Of a DNA stretch of 64,000 nt, positions 23,561 through 34,579 are shown one piece after another. Numbering within the stretch: the first letter of the stretch is position 1; each line of letters opens with the position of its first letter. The notes beneath the pieces are model-generated. The model was not told where the DNA came from, made no database searches, and was given only the letters and a program-made list of their open reading frames with translations. The position numbers were made by a program, and so were the translations under genes. This stretch comes from Malania oleifera (Eukaryota > Streptophyta > Magnoliopsida > Santalales > Ximeniaceae): contig NC_080426.1 in NCBI RefSeq assembly GCF_029873635.1, positions 57,010,673-57,074,672 on the forward strand. Direction: 5' to 3'.

Positions 23561-23899
23561 AACAAACCAAAATACTACACTGCCATATACTTAAATATAT
23601 TTTTTTTACAGGCCCGTTGTCCAAAATCGCAACACCCCACAAGAAGGTATTCACAAAATTTTCCATTCTAAAACTTGACCATGTTCCTCTTGTATTAACA
23701 AAAAATCTAACTTCCACCAAAACCTAACCCATTCATTTACTGCAAGCCCTTCGAACCATCCCACAGCAAGCTTCAAAAAATTGAGCAAACCAAACACTAC
23801 CACCTCCTCATCTACTTCTCAAACCCCTGATAAACATAAAAGACCCAAGAAAGAGGGGAAATATAAATAGGAAATTGGACCTGCATGTTCCAGGTCTCA

Positions 23900-26800
23900 T
23901 CAATCCATGCTAACAACTGTCCCTTCACCATCCAAAGATAATGCAGGTGGCTTTGATCTTGGACTCATCTTCCTCACTTCCTCGCTGGAATATATATAGA
24001 TCTTTCTAACCATCTTACAGAACTCCCTGCAAAACAAATAATTAAAAACCTGCCTTAATCCGATGGCAAATGATATAGGGGATCAAATTTTCTAAATTAT
24101 GTAGTACTTACAGCCATGGATAATCGCCAACAAGCATCATGTCCCCCTCATCATCAGTGTAGACAACCTCCCATTTGTTACGAGGGCAAAGCTCTCCTTT
24201 AATCTCAAACATATTCTCAAGCTCACATATAAGCTCATTGTAACCTCCCAACACAGAAAGGTCAACAGCACGACCCACAGCTACTCCTTGCATTTGAACC
24301 TTCTCAAGAAATAAACAAGAAGTTTTACTTCCATCAAACACTAATGACAAAGGAAACAAAAGAAATGTAGCAATAAATTATGATCAACCTTGGTGCGAGT
24401 TCTTGTAGCGCAACTCTGCTTGCCCTGCATCTCCTTTAGTGATGTCTCCAGGGAGACTGGTTTCTTTTCTCTAGAATATTTTAAAATATCCAAATTTTGA
24501 GCTCCATCAGTTTCATATGCAGCAGATGGCACGTGCCCTTCTGCACTGTTGGTTGGGAGAGTTGAACATGCTATGGCCTTCTCTGAAAGTGCAGCAGTAA
24601 TACAGCTGTTCTTCAATTCAACCCCAAACAAGCGGCAACTAGTCCCAGATTTATTTGCTTTCTCAAGCTGGTCTTGCTTTAGGTCATTGCAAGGCCTTGA
24701 AGCAGGTGAGGTATAACCAGGAAGAACTGAACGTGTTGATACAGTTCTGTTGTCTTCCACAGAATCCTGGAATAGGTTAAAAGAGACATTCATATGCAGT
24801 GAAGGCGACCACATGCCTTCTGGCCAAGGGCGTGAGGTACAGCAATTGCCAGTGTTGATGTTAGCATTAATATCTCTCTGCTTTGGAGGCCAGACAGCTT
24901 GGCTTTCACCACTTTGTACCTCAGCAGCACTACCCAGTTGGGTTAATTCAAGGGATTGGGTGGATCCAGGATACCACAAAGCTGAAGCAATTGAATTTGT
25001 AGAAATTTCTGCAGTCCAATCTGAAACAATCAAGTATTCAAACCTAATATCAATAAAAAAAAGACTCCAAGTATTATATCTAGGTAATAATACCAGTGAC
25101 TGGGAGATCAATAGGTCGGGGCCTCTTGCTCTTTACTGATGGTTGAGTCGGGTTTAGCGAAGAAGATGGCATGAAAGGTTCAATTTCCCACGGAGAAACC
25201 CTCTCTGGTCTTTGAATTGTTGCAGGTTCATCCCACTGAATCTGAAATAAATTGGAAAGATGAATATAAGAAACACGAGAATTGTAACTCACACATTTGG
25301 AACCATGGATTAAAACAATTTTCGACCTTCAATGACCGCCATTTAGAATCTTTCCACTCTCGAGAAGAATCTCCAACCCCAACTATAGTTCCCGAGAATC
25401 TGACCGAGAAGATCATATGACAACTTAGGAATAGAAGAAAGCAAGGTAACATTTAAGTGGACAACAGTCAAAGAGCAAGAGATGCCTTATTTCAGGTGTT
25501 TCTTCTCCTTCAAATCTCATCTTGATGCGCATGCCAACTGAAATCCCATTGTTAACAGAGTCTAGGTATTTGTTTAAGCTAACAATGAATTGGCTTGTCC
25601 TGATAAGCATGACAAGAATGGTTAAATGAATGGAGTAGATAATTTTTCATATCATCCACATCAAGAAGGTAAAATGGAACCTTGGCTTGTAGTAAACAAC
25701 AAATAGGGTTTGGGTAGTGACAGCATGAGATGCAGTGGCAAGTACTCCTAAATGCATGCTCTGGCTTGATATCACAGATGAAGGCATAGAACTCTGTTGA
25801 CGAGCAAGACGCCGAACCCCAACCCGTAATTCCCCATTGTCACCCCTATACAATAGGTAAATTGTTAATAAAAAGCTAACTGGTGCGATATAAAGTATCG
25901 CTGAAACCAAGACACCAAAACAAAGTGAACCATTCAAGATGACATACCGCAGAAACACAAAGGCATCCTTTGCAACTAATCTCTTGGAAGTAACAAACGT
26001 ACTCCATCCCGTTGTAAGTAAATGTCTCCGAGGTTGGCCTAATCAATTCATAGGAAGAAAATAATAGTAATTAGTATCAGGCAATGAAACAGGAATAATG
26101 TTTCTATTCATTGTTGTGTTTAGCAGACAGGGAAAATTTGCAGTTGAACAAGAGGGCACCTCTAAATATATGCTTAAATCGCCATTCATACCCATGGAGA
26201 TCTTTAGCAGCCAATTCCTGAGTTGGGGTTTCAAGGGTCATGTCCTAGCAAATACAGAAAAGAACTGCACATGAGAAAATTCAGTAATTTACAAATAGAT
26301 ACTAAAACGAATAAACAGTGGATAATTAAAGTAGCAAACAATAGAAATTACCAATTGAGGCAAGCATTCATTAGCATGCTTCCGTAAAACAGAGAAACCT
26401 CCATGGGTGCTTGTGTCGGATGCCGTTAAAATCTTACAAAATGAACGAACTGCTCGCTTCGGAGGTTCAGGAGGCAATTCATCAGGACTCGTAGGCTCAC
26501 TTTGCTGTAACACCATTATTAGAAGGTTGCCTCTTCAATTTTTTCCGCAGAAAAAAAATTGGGTTAAAAAGAAAACACTAGAAACGACTTACATCTGCTT
26601 CTGGTTGCAAAGTAATTTGAGCATACACTTCATCTGTTTCTTGTTCTGCCTATAAATTGAATTAAAACAATAATTTCTTTTTTTTTTTCTCGGTATTTTA
26701 AAGCAGAATCAAATGTAGAAGAAAACATTACTGCATTGAGAATATAAAAAAAAAAAAGCAGGGCGGAAAAGGATACCAGCAAGTGAATGTTAACAACGCG

Positions 26801-27591
26801 ACAGAGGATCTTAGAAGGAAGATTGAATAATGGAATTTGCTGATTCAGCTCCTGATTCGTTGATGCTTCCAGCTGAAAAAACGCAACAGTGTAAATACTA
26901 AACAGGGAAATTCGGAAAACAAGTGCTGCAAGGGAAGCAGATTTCGATCTATCTGAAAAACTGAGAACACGAAGTGTGGGTATTAGGAAATATAGAAAGA
27001 GGATACTTGTTCCATGTGGCCTTGAGGAAAGTAAAAAACTCTCTCTCCCGACTGAGGAACGTCCACCAGAGGACCTGCACAGGCTTTCCACAGCTCCGTA
27101 TACAGATCATCACTTCCCAAACCTATCAAACATTAATAGACAGAAATTAATCCTAAAAAATCAGTCCCAACCTTCTGCTCTGTTCGGTTGCTCAGACACC
27201 CACGCCCACCCGTTTGGTTACTAAGAAAAAACATATTCCTTCCATTGCTTGAGATCCGAGGAACCTAAAGACCGCCCCCCCATAACCCAGCTTCGTGTTT
27301 TCATCTTTTCCATTTTTGAAAGCTCAAAAATGAGAATGGAAGATAAAATTTCAATACTTCATTTTTCTGTTAGTCTTCCTGGGTTCCCCACCAACCCACA
27401 TGGAATATTACAAAATACAGCCCTGAAGATATTTTCATTTTCGGCTCATTCTCTTCCATGTTCCCAGCAACCAAACAGAAATCAATGTAAGGCATTATCA
27501 AATGTAAACCAGCAAAAATTTCACCTGTTGCAGGACGCTCCCCAGGGTGAGGAATCGGAGGAGCTCTGAAATTAGTACCAGCATGCGCCAT
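23900..27591 (-). CDS. ARF9/18-like: Auxin response factor, ARF9/ARF11/ARF18 type (14 coding exons)
   Basis: Nuclear transcription factor that binds auxin response elements (TGTCTC-like). Exons: 27591-27525, 27122-27007, 26872-26777, 26649-26593, 26504-26352, 26244-26160, 26038-25948, 25845-25681, 25599-25486, 25399-25327, 25241-25094, 25020-24389, 24299-24112, 24026-23900. They join to 2112 nt, 703 codons plus TGA, with no frame break. The B3 domain is at residues 133-234 ([17 protein letters not shown] contacts His146, Arg191, Pro194, Arg196 by homology with ARF1). The ARF domain is at about 260-345 ([40 protein letters not shown]). The middle region (389-599) is not Gln-rich, which fits the repressor class (inference). 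The C-terminal PB1 domain (600-690) has the invariant Lys599 and acidic OPCA residues Asp648-Asp652/Asp658. All introns are GT-AG except the 86-bp one after 25486, which is GC-AG. The last part of the protein ([17 protein letters not shown]) is complete. Naming within the ARF9/11/18 group is by eye. Confidence 0.93.
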
Positions 27592-27661
27592 TAAAACCCG
27601 AGTTTAGGAAAGAGAGCTCGCACGCTACAGAAGCTTAAACAACCCGTTCCCGGAGACGAAG

Positions 27662-27774
27662 CTACCCCATTTATGAACAGATAAAAGCCCAAATAACAGC
27701 GAAGAAAAGTGGGCAGACGAGATGAAAGACCGTTACAGAATCATTCAAAGTGCGAACTCATCTCCGATTGCCAT
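27662..27774 (-). promoter_or_regulatory. Three short upstream ORFs in the ARF leader
   Basis: Minus strand: uORF1 at 27774-27745 (nine codons, M-A-I-G-D-E-F-A-L, TGA), uORF2 at 27744-27733 (three codons, TAA) and uORF3 at 27670-27662 (two codons, TAG). The stop of uORF1 abuts the ATG of uORF2 (TGAATG). All end before the main ATG at 27591, whose -3 base is T. They count as uORFs only if transcription starts above 27774, which the TATA-like site at 28008 would allow. Confidence 0.6.
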
Positions 27775-27940
27775 ATATATCCCACTTTTTAGCCTCTGTA
27801 ACGACTGTGCCTGCGTCGGTATGTGGAAGAAAAAGATGATCTCTCTCTCTCCCTCTGCTCTTCAGTTACAATACCGCTCTCTCCTTTGTCCTCACTGTCC
27901 TCTATACCACTCTTAGCTAAAACCCTCTCCTACCCGCCTC

Positions 27941-28042
27941 TCTCGCTCTCTCTCTCTCTCTCTCCCCCCCCCCCCCGATATCAAATCCCAAAACCCCTTT
28001 CAGCGTCATATATACCCTCTCCTCTCTCTCCCCCCCCCCCCC
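27941..28042 (-). promoter_or_regulatory. GA-repeat / poly-G modules and TATA-like site of the ARF promoter
   Basis: Plus strand (CT)n runs end in C13 twice, at 27964-27976 and 28030-28042, each followed by 'gat'; on the coding strand these are G13-(GA)n modules 66 bp apart. A TATA-like 'tatatatg' (coding strand) lies between them at about 28008-28014. GA-rich leaders and core promoters are common for plant regulatory genes. Confidence 0.5.
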
Positions 28043-28099
28043 GATCTGGTATCCTCACTCTCTCTCTCTCTCTACCTTACTTTTTCGCTCTCTAGAGTT

Positions 28100-29184
28100 G
28101 AGCTAACCGCGGTTGGGTCGGGGGTGTCCGTACGGCACGGTGGTGGAGGAACAAGAGGGAGCCGTGGGATGGCGGCGGCGTGGAATTAATGAGCGAAACG
28201 GCTTGACGGCGCATGGGGAAGCGTTACGGGTAGGAAAGCAACGGAAACCGTCAATTTGGACGGCGAACCGTCAGTTGCCGTCACTGTCTCTCTCCTGTTT
28301 TTTGTCTGCGTCGTGGCAGGCACAGGTGCTGGGCTCGTGTAAACCCGGCAGAGAAACTTTGATTATTTTCATTTCTTTTAACTTAGATTTTTTTTAAAGA
28401 ATGCTGCCCTGATGATTGCTCTTAATTACGGAACTGCCATTCTCGGTGGGCCCTGGGTCAACCACAGCACTTGATGTTTTAGTTTTAGCCTCAAGCCTAC
28501 GCGCGTCCGTGAGCGAGTGCGCGCAAACATTCGACTGCCTTTTTCTTCCATTAAAAAGATAATACTCATTACTACTAATAATAAATGCAAGAGTTCTTGT
28601 TTAGGTGGGAAATGTTCGATTTGATAGCCTGGCCGAAAAAAAAAATTGGTAAAAAACAATGTTATACGTGATAATTATAATGGATTTGGGGTTAATTCTA
28701 ATAATTTGTTTGCAATCATAAAAAGTGAAAACTATGATGATAAGTTTGAGAACATAAATTTCATAATTTGAATTTAGATGGATAAATTTAAATAAATTTT
28801 AATATAATTTTATGTTATATTTTATTTAAATTTAAAATCTCTTCAAATATAATGTGGAAGATTTTTTATTGCCAATTTGATTGAAGTAATTTTATATTAA
28901 TAGAGGTTTTAAAGTTAAGAAAGATACTTTATTTTCTCAAGATGTATATTTTGTATAGGGTGTGAAATTTTCTTTAAGTATCTTAGTTTAATAGAAGCAA
29001 TCTAATTAAAATATCACTTCATTTATTTATCCTCTTAACTACTACTTTTTAGGGTCAATTGATGATGCACACTGAACTTTAACCAAATTCTCTATATAGG
29101 TTTTTTTGAAATTTGAAATTTTTGGCTTGCATAAAATAATTATGACAAAGATTCGAACCGGGTCAACAGGTTCAGGAGGTGGGG
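28100..29184. other. Upstream intergenic region
   Basis: GC-richer at 28100-28350 (part of the ARF upstream region), then AT-rich. ORFs at 28113-28397 and 28426-28659 lack any recognisable domain. No gene is supported. Confidence 0.4.
28285..28290 (+). promoter_or_regulatory. Possible auxin response element
   Basis: TGTCTC, the classical AuxRE core, about 690 bp upstream of the ARF start codon. A six-base word occurs by chance often, so support is weak. Confidence 0.2.
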
Positions 29185-29564
29185 GCCACGTGTCAACCTA
29201 GAGTGGTGACATGTGGCAACCATTTATTTATTTTTCTTTTTTTAAAACTATAGTAAGGTCACGTCAGCATGACATCACCCTCACATGTGTCACCAACCAA
29301 GGCTTCCTTTCATTTTTTTTTTTTTTTTTCTATTTGAAAAATGGGGTAACGTCAGCATGACGTCACCTAGGACACTTGTTAGCGTTCGGTTGACTCAACC
29401 CTTTAAATAAGGATTACTGACGTGGTAAAGATTTGGTCGTCCAAAGAAAACACAAATCGAACCATGAATCTTGAGCCACATCATCCACTCATCTTTTAGC
29501 CTAGAACGTGCCACGTGTCACTACACAGTGGTGACACATGGTCCCCTATCTTTGGATATAAAAA
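29185..29564 (+). promoter_or_regulatory. bZIP-site palindrome cluster with TATA box
   Basis: Inverted pairs of G-box/ABRE and TGACG words: CCACGTGTCA with TGACATGTGG at 29185-29218; ACGTCA-gca-TGACAT at 29261-29275; a perfect ACGTCA-gca-TGACGT at 29349-29363; TGACGTGG at 29418; CCACGTGTCAC and GTGACACATGG at 29511-29541. TATAAAAA follows at 29557-29564, then a CT-rich leader. This is a promoter by architecture. Whether it belongs to a gene or to the U3 of an LTR is not settled. Confidence 0.6.
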
Positions 29565-29679
29565 CTCATTTTTTTTTCCTTTTTTTACCATTTTTTTCAA
29601 TCTCTTCTCTCTCTCATCTCTCTTTTTCTAGTGCTTTCTCTTCTCTCTTGAATCGTCTCCCCCTTTTTTATGTTTTTTG
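29565..29679 (+). other. CT-rich leader, left part
   Basis: Pyrimidine-rich sequence downstream of the TATA box. It is interrupted at 29680 by a gypsy-type LTR and seems to resume at 32365 with similar CT-rich sequence. Confidence 0.45.
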
Positions 29680-29713
29680 TGTAATGATCCCAAAAATATA
29701 TATACGATTAAAG

Positions 29714-29756
<43 letters not shown>

Positions 29757-32364
29757 GATCATTAAGTTAATATCAATACAGAGGTGTTTTTCTGTAGGAT
29801 CTTTGATTCCATGTTTGAAGCCTAAAAAAGACCTTGTCTTAGCGGGTACTTAGAGACCATTGCGGCTCAATCGCTCCCAGGAGGTCGGTTTAATCAAAAT
29901 GAAATTTCATAGGATAAACAGGGTAGACACTGTTTGTACACGTAAATATATATATGTAAAATAATATTTTGACTGACATAATTTGTAGAAATAATAATAA
30001 TAATAATAAATAGGTATCCTATGTGGGGCCCACATGACTGGGTGGGACTCATATGAGTCTTAGACTCGAGCTTGTTTCGGCATATCAACTGCGATCTTCG
30101 TGCACCAAAAGTTTTCATGTAATCCGTAACTATAAAGAGTTACAAACTGAAGTGTGTTTTAAGTGCATGTGCTTGTCTAAGGGTTGAACCATAGGATATA
30201 TAAGTCGATCAATTCCTTTCTACATCAGTGTCCTTGTATATACTTCATAAATCTCGCAATATAGATGATCATTCCCACAACCAGTACATGTGGGGCCCAC
30301 AAGACCATGTGGGGCCCACATAAGTCCTAAAGCCGTGTGGGGTCCAAATGAATTCCGAAACTATGTAGGGTCCATAAAATCGTGTAAGAACTATTGGAGT
30401 TACGTATGACCCACTTGGGTCTCGAAATTGTATGGGGCCCACATAAGTTTTCGAAATTCAAACTTAATTCTTTTTTAATGTATATATATATACACTAAAG
30501 CAAAGTTTAAAAATAATAACAATGATAATAATAATGATTTCAAAAAAATTAATTAAGTAAATTAACTAAAAATTAATTAAATGAGAGTGTCGGTAAACAT
30601 TCTCATTTTCCCTGCATGTACCCTCATCCGCATCCCATACCTCCCATCCCATGCCCATTCCTTGCCCATTCATTTATTTTAAAAAAATTATAATTTCACC
30701 ACTCTCCTTACACTTTTACAAATTTTATTTTCTTCCCCAAAATTTTCCTATAAATAGGAAGCTTTCAACCTTTTTTTTTTTTCACAAAAATTTTCCAAAG
30801 GAAGATAATGATTAGTGATGAAAAAACTAGTGGTGGAGGGAGAATTTTTACTACAATTAAAATTCTCACAAACTCACTCTTTCCAATCTCATTTTTTTAG
30901 AGATATTCGTTGTGATCGTATCACAAGGCTAAGTAAGAGGTAAGTAAATTTGATTATGTTAGATTTTTATTTGAAATTTATACCTAAGTTTATTTGTTAG
31001 TAAATTTGATTATATTAGATTTTTATTTAAAATTTATACTCAAGTTTATTTGTAAGTAAATTTTGATTATGTTAGTTATTTTCATAAAATTCTCTCGAAT
31101 TTATTTTTACGCATATTTAATTATACCAGTTCTATCTTTAATATACTTGTATTTATTTTTGAATTAAGAAATGTTCTAAACCTCTTGAAAATTTTACAGC
31201 ATTAATTTCTATTCAAGAAAATATTTTTAACACGAAAATTGTGTGGCATGAGTTTATTTATACGTTGCATATTTTACAAGGATATGAGTAAAGATGACGT
31301 GAGTTGATTTTTTTTACGTTGCGTATTTCACGAAAATATGAGAAAAAAAATGATATTTTCATGATATTATTTTAATTGTATAAATTATATAATAAGATGT
31401 TTTCAAAACCCTTTATGGCTCAGATGATATACAAAATTACGAATACTCGGTATCGCAGCTTAAAGTTTAAACGGAATAGAGTGCACATATACTGTTTACA
31501 GAGTGGTTATATGTAGTAGTGGATTTCTCTGGAGTGCACACTTGGTTCCGAGTCAGGACTTAATAGGGAAAAATCTCACTTAATGATTATATACGTTGAT
31601 TTAGTTTAGCTGGCCAGTTAGGTAAGTCCAGTCTTCAGACTGCACAATCCAGTCATGAGGGTAAACATGACTTACAACTAACAGACCTAAGGGTGATTTT
31701 TGCAATATATGTATATACATATATAATTACGTGTACAAAATTATTGATGATTTGAAGGAAAAATATATGTTTATATGAACATGGTTAATCTTGTGCCTAA
31801 ATGATGATTTAAAGGAAATGTATAAGGAAAAGTATATATATATGTATATAATTAAATATTTTAGTTACAGTTTTAAAGTTAAAATTTTAATTTAACAGTT
31901 ACAGTTTATGGTTATTAAATTTTATTATTGTAGTTGATGGTAAAAGTTGTATGCAGAAATTTTAAAATTTACATTTATTTTAAAAGTAATTTTGAAGTTA
32001 TAGTATTAAATATTATTTTACGAAATTATAAAAGCTCATTTTGGTCACACACTAATAATAATCTTATTTACGTACTAAGCATCGTCTCACCCCAATCATA
32101 TTTTACATTTCAGATAACTCTAAAGGGCATATCAGAAATCAGGTATAGCAAGCATGCGGATGGGAATAGAAAAAGAAAGTTTGATTAGAAATATTAGTAT
32201 GATGACAGATGATTATATTTGTCTAATTTTATTCTTTTAGAATAATTGATAGTAATACGGTTAATTAGTGCTCTGGTTTAATAATAATCGAGTTTATTTA
32301 CTTCCGCTGTAAATCAATGGTAAAAAGTAAACATCTCAAATCCTTCGGGGTTTAGGGTATTACA
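29680..32364. mobile_element. Solo LTR, Del/Tekay-type Ty3/gypsy
   Basis: Starts TGTAATGATCCC and ends GGGTATTACA, the terminal pattern of Del/Tekay chromovirus LTRs (family knowledge), 2685 bp. It contains a (TAA)n run at about 29718-29753, a GGGCCC motif array at 30022-30444 and no coding sequence. The flanking five bases, TTTTG and CTCTG, do not match, so a target-site duplication is not seen. Confidence 0.7.
30022..30444. repeat. Array of TGTGGGGCCCACA-type motifs
   Basis: Six copies: 30022-30034, 30289-30302, 30308-30321, 30335-30346 (changed), 30363-30373 (changed) and 30430-30444. The palindromic core GGGCCC overlaps the TGGGCC site-II word bound by TCP factors. Confidence 0.75.
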
Positions 32365-32895
32365 CTCTGTCTGTCCTTTGCCTCTCTCTTATGTTCTATT
32401 AGTCTCTAGCTCCCCTCTCTATTCTTTGTGCCTCACTGTTCCACGACACCCTCTACTATGCTCTCATACTTACGTTGCTACCCCCTCTCACTCTCTACCT
32501 AGAGCTTTAGATCTGCGAGGGTTCCTCTTTTAGATCTGCGATGCTCTCAGACCCATAAAGACTCCCTCTATCTCTTACTATCTGTCTAGGGTTTTAGATC
32601 CACAAGGATCCCTTTAGATATGACCTTGGGACTTTATTCGCTTATTCTTGATCTTTCTGAGCTCACCTTTCATTCTCATTCTCTCTTGTAGGTTTGATCT
32701 ATGTGAAGAAAGGGGCTCTCGAAATCCCTCAAATCTGATCCAAAACTTTAGATGAGTGTTCTACCTTTCTTCTTTTCATTTTGCTTAGATCGAGTGGTAT
32801 GAATTTGTGTTCTAGTTTGAGTTTGGTTATGTGTTTTGAGTCAAGTTGGGTTCTCGGTGAGTAAACTCGCCCTGAATCTAGTGGGTTGGATTCGG

Positions 32896-33011
32896 GTTGA
32901 CTCAGGTGAGTCAACTTGTTTGGGTGAGTGTTGGGTTGACCCGGGTGAGCTAACTTATTTGGGTGAGTGCTGGGTTGACTCGGGTGAGTCAACTCACCTG
33001 GTCTCAAGGGG
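32896..33011. repeat. Three-copy 39-bp repeat with 20-bp palindrome
   Basis: Palindromes at 32896-32915, 32935-32954 and 32974-32993, exactly 39 bp apart, of the form GTTGACTC-nnnn-GAGTCAAC (the middle copy has changes). Each arm carries the TTGAC W-box core. Confidence 0.85.
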
Positions 33012-33249
33012 CCTGGGCTTGATTTGTGATGTGTGGACTCAGATCCACTGTTGGGCCTGACTTGGGTGGGTTTTGGGAATGAGGCTTGGGTTAAGCTTGG
33101 TCTAGTCAAGCTCACTTGGACTAGTACCCTAAGCTGGTCATTAGGTTAAGTTGGGCCTGAGTATGGTCTTTTAACATAGTGGGCTTGTGAAAAAAGTGGG
33201 CCATGGGACTTATTTTTAAACAATGGGCCAGGGAGTGTTTTAAAAGAAA

Positions 33250-33480
33250 TTTGGGCCTCTGGATTTTTTAAAATCGGGCTTTAGGCTTATTAAAAAAAAT
33301 GTGGGCCTTAAGGCTTTTCAAATACTGGGTTTTTTGCTTATTTTTAAAAATGAGGGCTTTTGGGCTTTTCAAATATTAGTCTTTAGGCTTATTCTCAAAA
33401 CTGGGGGCTTTTGGGCTTTTCAAATACTGGGCTTTGGGCTTATGTTTAAAACTGGGGGCTTTTGGGTCTTCATAGTTAGA
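33250..33480. repeat. 51-bp tandem repeat, about four copies
   Basis: 'ggcttttcaaata' recurs at 33312, 33363 and 33414 within longer units, with degenerate units on both sides. Because 51 is divisible by three, the plus strand shows a 17-residue repeating ORF (FWAFQIL-like), which is likely fortuitous. Confidence 0.8.
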
Positions 33481-33640
33481 GTTCTGGGCTTAGGTTAGCA
33501 TGTGGGTCTGAGGGCTAGGTTAAAGGCTAGTGGGCTCTGCGTGTTTACCTGTATGGGAGGTGCTCCCTTCCTTCTTTTGATTAAATACCTATATTATATT
33601 GCAATTTATGGAAGAAAAAAAGGTCAAACAGTAGCCGTAC

Positions 33641-34172
33641 TGTTGGCTTTTTGAGTCCAATCTTTATTTTGATGTTGACAAACACAAGTGTCTTTTATGT
33701 GTGTGTTTTAGTGCTTGAACATATATTATTCAAGTCACACATAAGATGAAGAGAACATAGAAGCCAATGCAGGTCTTAAAGCATAAATATGGCGCATTCC
33801 ATGCTGTCAAAGAGCAAAGGAGAAGAAGAAGACATGTTTCATTTATATTGCATTTATTTTTTATTATTATTTGGGAACCATATGACCATAGATTGACTAT
33901 AGGGAACCATATGACCATAGATTGACCTTAGGGTTCATCTTCGGTCGACCTTCGGTCGACTGATGTCAAATTTTTTGGGTTAACTCAATTGGCCATAGAT
34001 TGACGTTAGGAGACCTAAAAATTTAGAAGACAAGCCTTTTCATAAAAGCCAAAATCATACAAAAGGTTTAAATGATTTAAGGTAAAAAATTGAGCTTCAG
34101 GTGACCGAACATAGAAAGTTAAATAGTTCAGGTGACCGAACTAGCTGGAAGTCAATTCGTTGACTAAGGCTC
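33641..34172 (+). mobile_element. Solo LTR D, left part
   Basis: Begins TGTTGGCTTTTTGAG after CGTAC (33636-33640). It is related to the B2 LTR start. It runs to GGCTC (34168-34172), where element B2 is inserted, and continues at 55129. Two copies of 'ttcaggtgaccgaac' lie at 34098-34145. Confidence 0.85.
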
Positions 34173-34579
34173 TGTTGACTTTTTGAGTCCGATCCTTGTT
34201 TTGATACTGACAAAGCACATGTTTCTTATGTGTGTATTTAGCATGTGAATAGGTCCATTAATTTAACACACACATAAGGAAACAGCGATAGAAGCTTGCA
34301 GGACTTAAAGACTATACGATCAAGCATTCTATGAAGTCAGAAGAGCAAAAGAAGAAAGAAGAAAGAAGAAGATGAAGACATTTGTGTTTTATATGTAATT
34401 GCATTTAATTTTATATCTTTGGTCTGTAGTAATGCATGCATCTACATAATGTGTTTGAATGCTCAGAACCACCATAGATAGACCTTAGGGGTCTGCACAT
34501 CTCACCAAAAACCTTTTTCTAAAAAGACTAAAATCATACAAAGTTTTTGGAATAACTTTAGGGTCAAAGTCGGGGCTAA

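Larger units (their letters stand above)
32365..33640 (+). other. CT-rich leader continuing into GT-rich tandem repeats; no ORF of note
   Basis: Continuation of the sequence interrupted at 29680. CT-rich to about 32700, then G/T-rich with two tandem-repeat blocks. The right neighbour of 33640 is found again at 56648 after the nested insertions. No recognisable protein. It may be the LTR or leader of an old gypsy element. Confidence 0.4.

Noticed and set aside
28113..28397. 94-codon ORF upstream of the ARF gene
   Set aside because: Inside the GC-rich promoter side of the ARF gene; no domain.
29680..32364. Target-site duplication for the Del/Tekay-type LTR
   Set aside because: Flanks TTTTG and CTCTG share too little to call a duplication.
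33301..33498. 65-codon repetitive ORF
   Set aside because: By-product of the 51-bp tandem repeat.
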